In this document: piece by piece, positions 1 to 7,254 of the stretch
Numbering within the stretch: position 1 is the stretch's first letter
How the letters are laid out: the number at the start of each line of letters is the position of its first letter
Source of the DNA: Gemmatimonadota bacterium
GTDB lineage: Bacteria; Gemmatimonadota; Gemmatimonadetes; Gemmatimonadales; Gemmatimonadaceae
NCBI GenBank assembly: GCA_021299375.1
Contig: JAJTGR010000037.1
Coordinates: 1 to 38,236 of the forward strand
Direction: 5' to 3'
DNA length: 38,236 bases
Translations under genes and position numbers: made by a program
The notes under the pieces: generated by a model
Database searches by the model: none
What the model was told of the DNA's origin: nothing
What the model saw: only the letters and a program-made list of their open reading frames with translations

Positions 1-311
1 CCACCGAGGAGCCATCACGATTCCTCCGTGCCGTCACCATCCACAGCACCCGCCGTGGGAAGCTGTTCCGCCATGCGAGGTTCCTCGGAAACAGCTTCAC
101 ACGGAGGGCACCGAGGACGGTGAGGCCACCGAGGAGCCATCACGATTCCTCCGTGCCGTCACCATCCACAGCACCCGCCGTGTGAAGCTGTTCCGCCATG
201 CGAGGTTCCTCGGAAACAGCCTCACACGGAGGGCACCGAGGACGGTGAGGCCACCGAGGAGCCATCACGATTCCTCCGTGCCCTCACGATCCTCAGTGCC
301 CTCCGTGTGAA
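1..311. repeat. 125-bp tandem palindromic repeat, about 2.5 copies
   Basis: The unit starting ccaccgaggagccatcac begins at 1, 126 and 251, so the period is exactly 125 bp. The third copy is partial and diverges after about 285, where it reads ccctcacgatcctcagtgcc. Copies 1 and 2 are nearly identical (for example gtgggaagc versus gtgtgaagc). Each unit is itself an imperfect palindrome: gaagctgttcc pairs with ggaaacagcttc, and flanking cctccgtgcc tracts pair with cacggagggcac tracts. The array abuts the 3' end of the lipoprotein gene (stop at 331) and runs off the left window edge, so the copy number is a minimum. Confidence 0.9.
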
Positions 312-330
312 GCTGTTCCCGACGATGTTC

Positions 331-648
331 TCAGACGTCGCGTCGAGCCCGCTCCGCATCGAGTTCGACGGTGCGCCTGGCAATCACCTCGTCGATCAGC
401 ACGACCTCGCCCGGCTTCTCGTCACAGATGCGCAGCAGCAGCGTCTTCTTGCCGCGGTACTTGAAGAAGATCGCCTGACCGCCCTCGAGCGTCACGCCGC
501 TGTTGCTCATGGGGGAGAGATTCGGGTTCATCACGCCGGGGATCTGCAGCGGGATGGACCGGTCGGAGTTGTTGCGGAAGGTGAGCTTGACCGAGCGGCC
601 GTCGTTGACGCAGGCGGCGACGGTGGCGGTGAGGAGGGCGAGCAGCAT
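331..648 (-). CDS. small putative lipoprotein, unknown function
   Basis: The product is 105 aa. It starts with a hydrophobic stretch ending in a lipobox-like VAAC (Cys13), suggesting a lipid-anchored or secreted protein, although the n-region before it has no basic residue. The rest is a short beta-rich domain (KLTFRNNSDRSIPLQIPG, then GGQAIFFKYRGKKTLLLRI) that could be an Ig-like or pili-assembly-like fold; I recognise no named family. An in-frame stop lies 12 codons upstream and no other start codon lies between, so ATG at 648 is the only likely start. It lies downstream of the photolyase gene on the same strand, separated by 234 bp holding a long palindrome, so it is probably transcribed separately. 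Confidence 0.6.
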   Translation of the reverse strand: MLLALLTATVAACVNDGRSVKLTFRNNSDRSIPLQIPGVMNPNLSPMSNSGVTLEGGQAIFFKYRGKKTLLLRICDEKPGEVVLIDEVIARRTVELDAERARRDV

Positions 649-740
649 GAGATGGCCGGATGGGGTGGCGTGGTACGAACCTCATGGGTATTCGCACGAA
701 CGCGGCTGGCTGGATGCAGTCGGACGCTCCTGCCCAGCGA

Positions 741-880
741 AGCCCACACGGAGGGCACGGAGATACGTGAGGGCACGGAGGGGTTGTGTCATAGATCAGC
801 TCACGTTGATGCGCGATCAGGACCTGCGCTATGGTGGCCTCTCCGTGCCCTCACCGTTCTCCGTGCCCTCCGTGTGGGCT
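741..880. repeat. long imperfect palindrome of the same family as the 125-bp repeat
   Basis: The left arm (741 to about 784, beginning agcccacacggagggcacgg) is matched by the reverse complement of the right arm (836-880) with only a few mismatches, around a loop of about 50 bp. The arms are built from the same cacggagggcac / cctccgtgccctc words as the tandem array at 1-311. The element sits 2 bp beyond the photolyase stop codon, so in RNA it would fold into a very long 3' hairpin that could end or stabilise that transcript. There is no U-tract, so classical intrinsic termination is not shown. Confidence 0.85.
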
Positions 881-882
881 GT

Positions 883-2457
883 TCAGGAACTCGAGGAAGT
901 CACATCGTACGCCAACGACGCCCGGAACTCGCTCGCCTGCCGCCGGATCTGCACCAGTTCCTCGTTGGCCATGCCGTCAAGGTGCTTGGTCATCATGCGC
1001 ATGCGCGGATGATTGGCGAAGCGCGCGCGATGCTGCGCCATGAAATCCCAGTACAGGAAGTTCATGGGACAGGCATCGGGGCCGGTGCGCTGCTTCACGT
1101 CGAATTGGCACGACGCGCAGTAGTTGCTCATGCGATTCACATACGCGCCACTGGCCACGTAGGGCTTGCTCGCGAGCGCCCCACCGTCACCCCAGGTGCC
1201 CATGCCGGCGACGTTGGGGAGCTCTACCCACTCGTAGGCGTCGGTGAAAGCGGCCCAATACCAGCGCGACAGCGCGGCCGGCTTCACGCCGAGCATGGTG
1301 GCGAAGTTGCACTGCACCATGAGGCGCGCGATGTGATGGGTGCGACCGTAGTCGCGAACCTGCCGGATGGTGTCGGCCAGGCAGCGCATCTCGCAGGCCG
1401 CCCCGGTGTGTCCGTCGTACGCTTCGCCATCGGGCGCCCAGAACCAGCGCGGCAGCTCGAGCGGCGCCTCGAGCGCGTTGGCGGTGCGCAGCCCGGGCAT
1501 GAGGTGCCAGTACATGCCACGGATGTACTCGCGCCAGCCGAGGATCTGGCGAATGAAACCTTCGGCACTGGCGATCGGTACGTGCCCCTCCCGCCACGCG
1601 CGCTCGGCGCGCTTCACCACCTCGAGCGGATGCAGCAGCCCCACGTTGAGCAGCGACGACAGCGACGAGTGCAGCAGGTCTGGGGCGCCATGCACGAGCG
1701 CGTCTTCATAAGGGCCGAACTCCGGCAACCGCTCGACAATGAAGCGCTCGAGCCACGCCTTGGCGTCAGCGCGGGTGACGGGCAGTGCAAACCGGTCGAC
1801 GCTGCCCCACCGATGTTTCCAACGCGCCACGCGTTCCATCTGCTCGCGCGTGATGGCGTCGGGCTCGGTGCGCCACACCGCCGGCACGGCGCGTCCCTTC
1901 GGCCACGGCTTGCGATTGTCGGCGTCGTAGTTCCACTCTCCGCCGCTGGGCTTGCCGTCCGCCTCGATGAGGATGTGATGCGTGCGCCGCATCTCGCGGT
2001 AGAACCACTCCATGCGGTGTTCCTTGCGCCCACGCGCCCAGGTGGCAAACTGCTCGCGCGTGGCGAGGAAGCCGCGATCTTCGCGTAGCACCAGTGGCAC
2101 GCCCAACGCGTCCAGCGACGTGCGCGCCCGATCGAGTTCGTCGACCATGTCCTGCTCGCGCCCTTCGGTGGCCACCACGCGCGTGGCCTTCAGCTCCTGT
2201 GCGACCTCGGCCAACCCCTCGGCATACGACGGCGCACTGCGCATCACGACGCGATAGCCCGCCTGCTCGAGCGACGCGGCGAAGTGACGCATAGCCGAGA
2301 GCACGAGCACCAGCTTCTGGCGATGCCAGGGCAACGAGGCGCCCTTGGCGACGGACTCGAGCAGCACGACCACGACATCCTCGCGCGGCTCGCGCGGGAT
2401 GTTGGCGACGGCGCGGGAACACTCCCAGGGCGCCACGAAGGCCAGGGTCAGAGGCAT
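883..2457 (-). CDS. FeS-BCP (PhrB-type) cryptochrome/photolyase
   Basis: The product is 524 aa and belongs to the deoxyribodipyrimidine photolyase-related family (PF04244). Its characterised members, such as Agrobacterium PhrB (about 507 aa), use FAD, a lumazine chromophore and a 4Fe-4S cluster to repair (6-4) photoproducts with light. Four cysteines, Cys359, Cys447, Cys450 and Cys463 (motifs EMRC, YCASC, DACP), have the spacing of the PhrB cluster ligands Cys350, 438, 441 and 454. Conserved family stretches include GWREYIRGMYW and the flavin-region segment around NVAGMGTWGDGG. I chose ATG 2457 (MPLTLAFVAPWE) because homology begins there; the longer frame to 2529 would run into repeat DNA. 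There is no clear Shine-Dalgarno sequence. (6-4) specificity is inferred from the family. The gene stands alone downstream of the DUF6524 operon. Confidence 0.93.
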   Translation of the reverse strand: MPLTLAFVAPWECSRAVANIPREPREDVVVVLLESVAKGASLPWHRQKLVLVLSAMRHFAASLEQAGYRVVMRSAPSYAEGLAEVAQELKATRVVATEGREQDMVDELDRARTSLDALGVPLVLREDRGFLATREQFATWARGRKEHRMEWFYREMRRTHHILIEADGKPSGGEWNYDADNRKPWPKGRAVPAVWRTEPDAITREQMERVARWKHRWGSVDRFALPVTRADAKAWLERFIVERLPEFGPYEDALVHGAPDLLHSSLSSLLNVGLLHPLEVVKRAERAWREGHVPIASAEGFIRQILGWREYIRGMYWHLMPGLRTANALEAPLELPRWFWAPDGEAYDGHTGAACEMRCLADTIRQVRDYGRTHHIARLMVQCNFATMLGVKPAALSRWYWAAFTDAYEWVELPNVAGMGTWGDGGALASKPYVASGAYVNRMSNYCASCQFDVKQRTGPDACPMNFLYWDFMAQHRARFANHPRMRMMTKHLDGMANEELVQIRRQASEFRASLAYDVTSSSS

Positions 2458-2501
2458 GTCTGGGCAACGGGCGGAAAGGCGTCGCGGTTCCTTGAAGGGG
2501 C

Positions 2502-2655
2502 CTACAGCGCAACGGCGCGAGCGAATCACGCGAGCGAATTACGCGAGCGACCCATCGCGAGCCAGGGGGCGCGAGCCATCGGGCGCTCCGTAGCTCGCGT
2601 GACCTGGCTGGCGCCCGAGAGCTTGCGCCTTCTCCCTCGCGCCGTTGCGCCGTAG
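2502..2655. repeat. nested inverted repeats (MITE/REP-like) with 13-bp tandem repeats inside
   Basis: Outer arms 2502-2521 and 2636-2655 are inverted copies with one mismatch in 20; the core gcgcaacggcgcgag / ctcgcgccgttgcgc is perfect. Inside are a second pair (agccagg / cctggct), a third pair (cgcgagc / gctcgcg) and a 13-bp tandem repeat gcgagcgaatcac / gcgagcgaattac / gcgagcgac at 2517-2551. I see no obvious target-site duplication. The element lies between the DUF6524 stop (2677) and the photolyase start (2457), in the leader of the photolyase gene, where it could also act as a terminator for the upstream operon. Confidence 0.75.
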
Positions 2656-2676
2656 AACCCGCCGCAGCGCCAACGC

Positions 2677-3108
2677 CTATTCGGACGGATCCATGTCCAC
2701 CTGTCCGCTCAGCTTCCGCGAGAGATGCGACCAGTTCATGCCCACCGCCAGCAGGAGCGCCGTGCACACCAGCACCACGTACGTGATGCCGCGTCCGGAG
2801 CGTGCGCTGACCACACCGAAGTCGATCAGCAGCCACACCATCCCGCCGGACAGCGCCAGCACGAGCAGAGCACCGCCGAGTCCGATACTGCGGCGTGTGG
2901 CGTTGAGGAACACGGCCCACCCGCCGAGCAGCGCGAGCCCGGTCAGGACCTTGAGTGACGTGGGGCCGCTGGTCGCCTCACCCGTGCGCAGCGGCGCCAC
3001 GGCCCAGTGGAAGTACGAGACCCGCTCGGGGTTGTAGGTCGCGAACACGAGGACAAGCGCCGCGAGCGCGCGCCCCGCAATGCCACCGACACCGGGACCA
3101 TTGGCCAT
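2677..3108 (-). CDS. DUF6524-like integral membrane protein
   Basis: The product is 143 aa with four predicted membrane segments. The first carries the signature RALAALVLVFATYNPE followed by VSYFHW, the conserved N-terminal pattern I associate with the DUF6524 family of small bacterial membrane proteins, whose function is unknown. Later hydrophobic segments include VLTGLALLGGWAVFLNATRR and ALLVLALSGGMVWLLIDFGV; the tail is charged and cytoplasmic-looking. I chose ATG 3108 (MANGPG) over an open extension to 3222 because the extension is low-complexity Ser/Pro and overlaps the upstream gene. There is no Shine-Dalgarno sequence. It lies 22 bp after the next membrane-protein gene on the same strand, probably in one operon. 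Confidence 0.8.
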   Translation of the reverse strand: MANGPGVGGIAGRALAALVLVFATYNPERVSYFHWAVAPLRTGEATSGPTSLKVLTGLALLGGWAVFLNATRRSIGLGGALLVLALSGGMVWLLIDFGVVSARSGRGITYVVLVCTALLLAVGMNWSHLSRKLSGQVDMDPSE

Positions 3109-3130
3109 GGATTGGATCGAAGGAGGTACG

Positions 3131-3631
3131 TCAGCGAGCGAACCGGCGGGTGAGTGCGGCGAGGCACCACCCGCTGGCGGCGAACACGAGGAGGAACTTG
3201 AGCGTGGCGGCGACGCCGGCAAGAGTCGCCGAGGTGGCGGAGGCGCCGTCGTCGATCATGCGCCAGAGGAGCACGTTCTCGAGGGCGTCGAGCGGGATGC
3301 AGGCGAGCACCGCCGCGCCTACGGTGTGGCCCAGCCGATCGAGGCGCGTGCCGTCGAAGCGGCGCAGCAGGCGAATGCTGCACCAGAAGAACAGGGGGTA
3401 GGCGAGCAGGAACCCGCCGTCGACGCCGAGGCTGACCCGGGCGGCCTCGAGCGCCCCGGCCGCCTTCCACGCATCGAGGACGCTCTGGGCGCGCGTGGCG
3501 GTGTAGGCGAGCTCGTAGCTGAGGATCCCCCACGTCGTGTCGGGGGTCACCAGTGGCGCGTCGAGCCCGCGGAGCTGCAGCAGCAGCACCAGCGAGAGCG
3601 TGGCGAAGAAGAGCCAGCTGAAGATCCGCAT
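3131..3631 (-). CDS. four-helix integral membrane protein, unknown function
   Basis: The product is 166 aa. An N-terminal hydrophobic helix (MRIFSWLFFATLSLVLLLQL) could be an uncleaved anchor. Further likely membrane segments lie around residues 73-90 (GFLLAYPLFFWCSIRL), 103-122 (VGAAVLACIPLDALENVLLW) and 140-160. Acidic residues next to helices (LDALENVL, RFDGTRLDRLG) may be functional, but I recognise no named family. ATG 3631 is the first start codon, without a Shine-Dalgarno sequence. It is upstream of and co-directional with the DUF6524 gene, and divergent from the DUF4126 gene 57 bp away, so 3632-3688 must hold both promoters. Confidence 0.75.
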   Translation of the reverse strand: MRIFSWLFFATLSLVLLLQLRGLDAPLVTPDTTWGILSYELAYTATRAQSVLDAWKAAGALEAARVSLGVDGGFLLAYPLFFWCSIRLLRRFDGTRLDRLGHTVGAAVLACIPLDALENVLLWRMIDDGASATSATLAGVAATLKFLLVFAASGWCLAALTRRFAR

Positions 3632-3688
3632 GCCTGAGGGTAGCGTCCGGCATTCGCGCGGGGAACGGCTTCCCGCTATTCCTTCGGC

Positions 3689-4330
3689 ATGAACGGATTC
3701 CCGGTGACCCCGGAGGCCCTGCTCGGCATCGCCATCGGCTTCGGTCTGGCGGCGGCGGCGGGCTTCCGCGTCTTCGTGCCTCTCCTCGCCGCCGCGGTCG
3801 CCGCCAAGACGGGTGTGCTGGAGCTGTCGCCGGGGTTCATGTGGTTGGCCTCAACGCCGGCGCTGGCGGCGCTGGGTACCGCGACGGTGGTCGAGGTGGG
3901 CGCTTACTCGGTGCCATGGCTCGACCAGCTGCTTGACTTGATCGCCACGCCCACGGCCGTGGCCGCCGGCATGCTGGCCGCAGCATCGGTGGTGGTGGAC
4001 CTGCCGCCACTGCTCAAGTGGAGCGCCGTCATGCTGGCGGGGGGCGCGGCAGGCATGACGCAGGGCGCGACGGTGTTCACGCGCTTCAAGAGCACCACCC
4101 TCACCGGCGGCATGGGCAACCCGGTGGTGTCGACGCTTGAGCTGGTGAGCGCGGTGGTGACGAGCGCCCTGGCGATCTTCCTGCCGGTGCTCACGCTGGT
4201 GGCGGTGCTGCTGCTGCTGGTGTTCTTCGTACGACGGGTGCACGGCATCGTCTTCGGCCGGCGCGCGGGGCGCGCGGCAGGGGTCGCCGAGACGGTGAGC
4301 GGGCCACCGCGGGTGCCTCGGGGGCCGTAG
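3689..4330 (+). CDS. DUF4126 family membrane protein
   Basis: The product is 213 aa. The N-terminal GIAIGFGLAAAAGFRVFVPL is the hallmark of DUF4126, a family of small integral membrane proteins of unknown function; its glycine- and alanine-rich helices and a central PPLLKWSAVMLAGGAAG segment also match. Five or six hydrophobic segments are visible, ending in LVAVLLLLVFFVRRVHG and then an arginine-rich cytoplasmic tail. The start at 3689 gives the family's usual N-terminus; the leader is pyrimidine-rich (ctattccttcggc) with no Shine-Dalgarno sequence. It is a single-gene unit; the 202 bp to the next (opposite-strand) gene show no clear element beyond a short gcgtgatcca word occurring twice. 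Confidence 0.85.
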   Translation: MNGFPVTPEALLGIAIGFGLAAAAGFRVFVPLLAAAVAAKTGVLELSPGFMWLASTPALAALGTATVVEVGAYSVPWLDQLLDLIATPTAVAAGMLAAASVVVDLPPLLKWSAVMLAGGAAGMTQGATVFTRFKSTTLTGGMGNPVVSTLELVSAVVTSALAIFLPVLTLVAVLLLLVFFVRRVHGIVFGRRAGRAAGVAETVSGPPRVPRGP

Positions 4331-4532
4331 GATAGCACCGACCATGAGGGACTCCGATTTCACGGATCAGTTCGCCGTAGACCACGGAAATGACGGCTGA
4401 CACGAGTCACGCCGATACCCCCCAGGCGAGGGTGTGCTGTCTCGGCGCAAGTTGCGTGATCCATCGCCATCCGTGCTGTCGGGGTGTTCATCCCCACACT
4501 CCCGGAACTTTGCGTGATCCAGGGGCCCGGCA

Positions 4533-5000
4533 TCACACCGGCTTCGCCACCATGCACCACACGGCGTACACGAGCGGTACGGTGGCCAGCCAGCCGGTCA
4601 CGTTCCAACGGGTGTAGTGCCCCACCAGGACTTCGTCGCCCGCCAGATGGCGACGATGCCGCACCATGGCGCGCTGCGCCGGCACGAGGAACACCAACCA
4701 CAGGATCGTCGATACCGTCAGCGCGATGATCGCCTGGCGGATCCATGGCGTCCCCCAGAGCGGCAGGCCGCGCTGCAGGGCGAGCAGTACGCCACTGGTG
4801 GTGAGCAGCGCGCCGCCGCCCACGGTGAAGCCCCAGTCGGTGACCACGATGGCGCGCGCGGCGCGCTCGAAGTCGTGCGTCTGCCGTGCCCGGAAGAAGA
4901 TCCCGCTCCAGATCCCGGTCACGATCACGTTGCCGACGAACAGGATCGCGCCGAGCACATGCGCGGTCTTGAGCAGGCCATCGATGGTGGCGGCAGACAC
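4533..5000 (-). CDS. DUF2269 family integral membrane protein
   Basis: The product is 155 aa with four predicted membrane helices. The N-terminal LLKTAHVLGAILFVGNVIVTGIWS is typical of DUF2269, a predicted membrane family in which a conserved His lies in the first helix (KTAHVLG). Conserved aromatic and basic positions follow (RAIVVTDWGFTVGG, LQRGLPLWGTPWI). Function in the family is not established. The likely start is GTG at 5000. It lies 12 bp downstream of the DUF1080 gene on the same strand, so the two are probably cotranscribed. Confidence 0.8.
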   Translation of the reverse strand: MSAATIDGLLKTAHVLGAILFVGNVIVTGIWSGIFFRARQTHDFERAARAIVVTDWGFTVGGGALLTTSGVLLALQRGLPLWGTPWIRQAIIALTVSTILWLVFLVPAQRAMVRHRRHLAGDEVLVGHYTRWNVTGWLATVPLVYAVWCMVAKPV

Positions 5001-5012
5001 GCGACGCGCGCC

Positions 5013-5972
5013 TTACGGTGCTTTGGCGGGCGTGATGCGGATGTTGCGATACTCCACGGCTGTGTGGTCGCCCTGCAGGTAGATGGGGCCCGGCTCGCCT
5101 TCGTTGGCGTCGAGCGCGCCACCGGTGATGCCGGGAATGGTCTGGTCGGCGATCACGGTCTTGCCGTTGAGCACCACCGTGACGCGGCGCCCGATGAGCG
5201 TGATGTCGTACGTCTGCCAGACGCCCGGGCCCTTGGAGGCGTTCTCGTTGGCCACGAGAAAGCCGTACACGCCGCCCAGATGCACCGGGGTAGGCTCGAG
5301 GTTGCCGTTGTCCTCCACCTGTACTTCATGCCGACCGCGCAGGTACACGCCGCTGTTGCCGCCCTTGGGATAGCGGAATTCGAGGTGGAGCGTGAAGTCC
5401 GTAAACTTCTGCTTCGTGGCGAGGTTGGCGCCCGACTTGGTGTTGGTGAGGATGCCGTTGATGACCTTCCACTGATTCTCCCCGCCGGGCAGCGCCTCCC
5501 ACGCGTTCATGTCGCCGCCGCTGAAGAGCACGATCTCTTTCTCCCATACCGGCGGCGCGGTACGGCGCAGCAGCGGGGCGCGCACACCGGTGAACTGCCG
5601 CTTCTCGCCATTCGGCATGGTGATGGTGCCGGCGAGGCGGTCATTGGCGAAGGTGGCCTCGAACTGCATGTCGTTCGGCTCGAGCTGCCACTGCGGTGGA
5701 ATGGCGAAGCGCATGACGTTGTTCTCGACCGTCACCTTGGCGATGGGGCGTGCACTGCCGTTGTCGCCCACGAAGCGCCCCACGAGTGTGCGGTGCCCGG
5801 ACTGTGTGACTTCGACCCACGACGGCACGACGCGTTCGGGCGTCTGCACGGTGAGGTCCCAGCGGCCGATGACGGGGGCGCCGGCCTGGGCCTGCGTGTC
5901 AGCGAGAGGGGCGACGAGGGCAGCAGCGACAGCCAGCAGGCGCACGTGGCGCGTCGAGGGAGGACGCATCAT
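5013..5972 (-). CDS. secreted DUF1080 (3-keto-disaccharide hydrolase-like) protein
   Basis: The product is 319 aa with a Sec signal peptide (start MMRPPSTRHVR, hydrophobic LLAVAAALVAP, cleavage near TQAQA). Residues of roughly 30-130 form a small beta domain (GRWDLTVQTPER, FAIPPQWQLEP). The C-terminal part, from about residue 145, is a laminin-G-like DUF1080 domain (PF06439): VLFSGGDMNAWE, NSGVYLRGRHEVQVED, WQTYDITLIGRR and GPIYLQGDHTAVEYRNIRI all match family signatures. Family members have been linked to 3-keto-glycoside cleavage and carbohydrate binding; the substrate here is unknown. Either ATG 5972 or 5969 may be used. The 5' side is the minisatellite region, so the promoter probably lies within or beside repeats. 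Confidence 0.88.
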   Translation of the reverse strand: MMRPPSTRHVRLLAVAAALVAPLADTQAQAGAPVIGRWDLTVQTPERVVPSWVEVTQSGHRTLVGRFVGDNGSARPIAKVTVENNVMRFAIPPQWQLEPNDMQFEATFANDRLAGTITMPNGEKRQFTGVRAPLLRRTAPPVWEKEIVLFSGGDMNAWEALPGGENQWKVINGILTNTKSGANLATKQKFTDFTLHLEFRYPKGGNSGVYLRGRHEVQVEDNGNLEPTPVHLGGVYGFLVANENASKGPGVWQTYDITLIGRRVTVVLNGKTVIADQTIPGITGGALDANEGEPGPIYLQGDHTAVEYRNIRITPAKAP

Positions 5973-6031
5973 CTCAGGCTCGGGGAAATGGGGAAGGCGG
6001 ACGGCGGTGCACAATGGCAGCGGCAACGGAT

Positions 6032-6181
6032 AACGGCGGCACGAACAAGGGCGGCACGAACAAGGGCGACACGAACAAGGGCGACACGAACAACGGTGGC
6101 ACGAACAACAAGGGCACGAACAACGGCGGCACCACTACCGGCGGCACCACTAACGGCGGCACCACCAACGGCGGCACCACC
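6032..6181 (+). repeat. 15-bp minisatellite, 10 units (forward orientation)
   Basis: Ten consecutive 15-bp units run from 6032, drifting from aacggcggcacgaac through aagggcgacacgaac to aacggcggcaccacc. Read on the + strand they would encode NGGTN-like pentapeptides and the frame stays open to 6205, but there is no domain, no signal and no credible start context, so I treat the block as non-coding repeat DNA upstream of the DUF1080 gene. It continues into aacggcgtcatgggaacggc, which also occurs, inverted, in the block at 6341-6690. Together with that block it fills the 721-bp gene-free gap 5973-6693. Confidence 0.9.
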
Positions 6182-6340
6182 AACGGCGTCATGGGAACGG
6201 CGTGATCGCTGACAGCGGAACGACGAATGACGGCATCGGAGGGGCGTGATCGGTCGAGCGTGATCGTGGTTGGCGCATAGCGATCACGGCGTCCCCGCTC
6301 ACGGTGGCATGCTGCCGCCGTCTGCCGTTCCGCCGTCCCT

Positions 6341-6690
6341 GATCACGTGGTTTCCATGACGCCGTTGGCGGTATCGCCGTTAGAGGTTCCGCCGTCCGCG
6401 GTGCCGCCGTCCGCCGTTCCGCCGTCCCTGATCACGTGGTTTCCATGACGCCGTTGTCGGTATCGCTGTTAGAGGTACCGTCGTCAGCGGTGCCGCCGTT
6501 AGCGGTGCCGCCGTCAGCGGTGCCGCCGTTAGCGGTGCCGCCGTTAGCGGTACCGCCGTCCGCCGTTCCGCCGTCCCTGATCACGTGGTTTCCATGACGC
6601 CGTTGTCGGTATCGCTGTTAGAGGTACCGTCGTCCGCGGTGCCGCCGTTAGCGGTGCCGCCGTCCCGCCGTCCCGCCGTTCCGCTGTCCA
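6341..6690 (-). repeat. minisatellite block in opposite orientation, with three copies of a ~60-bp module
   Basis: Units of 15 bp (gccgccgttagcggt and variants) are the reverse complement of the units at 6032-6181. They are interrupted by three copies of a module beginning gatcacgtggtttccatgac at 6341, 6430 and 6579, each followed by gccgtt, a ggtatcg word and gttagaggt. Module spacings are 89 and 149 bp, differing by 60 bp, that is exactly four 15-bp units, which points to unit-wise expansion or contraction. The block ends at the stop codon of the 2Fe-2S subunit gene (6694). Confidence 0.88.
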
Positions 6691-6693
6691 ACG

Positions 6694-7254
6694 CTACCGC
6701 GCGGTCTGCTCCGCCGACAGCCGCGCGGACGCGTCTCTGATGGCCGCCCGGATCCGTGGGTACGTCCCGCAGCGGCACACGTTCCCGCGCATCGCGGCAT
6801 CGATCTCGGCGTCGCTCGGCTGCGGCGTTGCCGACAGCAGCGCGGCGGCGGCCATGACCTGCCCCGACTGGCAGTACCCGCACTGCGGCACGTCCGCGGC
6901 CACCCAGGCGCCCTGCACGGCCTCGGCCACCGGGCCCGACACGCCCTCGATCGTCGTCACCTGGCGGCCTACGACCGCCGACACCGGCGTGACACACGAC
7001 CGCGTGGGGACGCCGTCCACATGCACCGTGCACGCGCCGCACAGCGACATCCCGCAGCCGAACTTGGTGCCGGTCAGCCCCAGCGACTGACGCAGTGCCC
7101 AGAGCAGCGGTGTCTCGGGTGCCACCGCCACGTCGCGGAGCGCGCCGTTCACTGTCAAAGACAGCGCGACTGGCGCCGCCGCGGCCGAGTCGGCCGTGCG
7201 CTCGGGCTGTCCGCTCACGTCGGAGTGCACGGCGTCGTTCGTGTTCTCGCTCAT
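6694..7254 (-). CDS. 2Fe-2S subunit of a molybdenum hydroxylase (IorA-like)
   Basis: The product is 186 aa and carries both iron-sulfur centres of the xanthine-oxidase family small subunit. A ferredoxin-like N-terminal domain has [17 protein letters not shown] (plus SCVTP); the C-terminal helical domain has CGYCQSGQ and [10 protein letters not shown]. About 30 extra N-terminal residues of low complexity precede the fold. It should pass electrons from the molybdopterin subunit to an acceptor. ATG 7254 overlaps the TGA of the upstream large subunit (ATGA), indicating translational coupling. Gene order large-then-small is the reverse of the classical iorA-iorB order. There is no signal peptide, so export would need to be as a complex with the Tat-targeted partner. 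The substrate cannot be told from sequence. Confidence 0.92.
   Translation of the reverse strand: MSENTNDAVHSDVSGQPERTADSAAAAPVALSLTVNGALRDVAVAPETPLLWALRQSLGLTGTKFGCGMSLCGACTVHVDGVPTRSCVTPVSAVVGRQVTTIEGVSGPVAEAVQGAWVAADVPQCGYCQSGQVMAAAALLSATPQPSDAEIDAAMRGNVCRCGTYPRIRAAIRDASARLSAEQTAR

Noticed and set aside
1-311. CRISPR array
   Set aside because: The period is 125 bp with near-identical whole units. There is no short repeat alternating with unique spacers and no cas gene nearby.
307-2088. 593-aa open frame on the + strand opposite the photolyase
   Set aside because: Its composition is that of antisense to a GC-rich gene (Arg, His, Gly, Ala). It has no domain, and the opposite strand carries a clear photolyase.
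4383-4530. Regulatory repeat between DUF4126 and DUF2269 (gcgtgatcca twice)
   Set aside because: The shared word is only about 10 bp, with no symmetry and no link to a start codon.
6014-6205. 63-aa pentapeptide-repeat-like protein (NGGTN units)
   Set aside because: It is produced only by the 15-bp minisatellite. There is no ribosome site, and the same repeat exists in inverted orientation nearby without a frame of its own.
4617-6212. 531-aa + strand open frame across DUF2269, DUF1080 and the minisatellite
   Set aside because: It is antisense to two recognisable genes and ends in repeat-encoded Arg-Thr-Ala runs.
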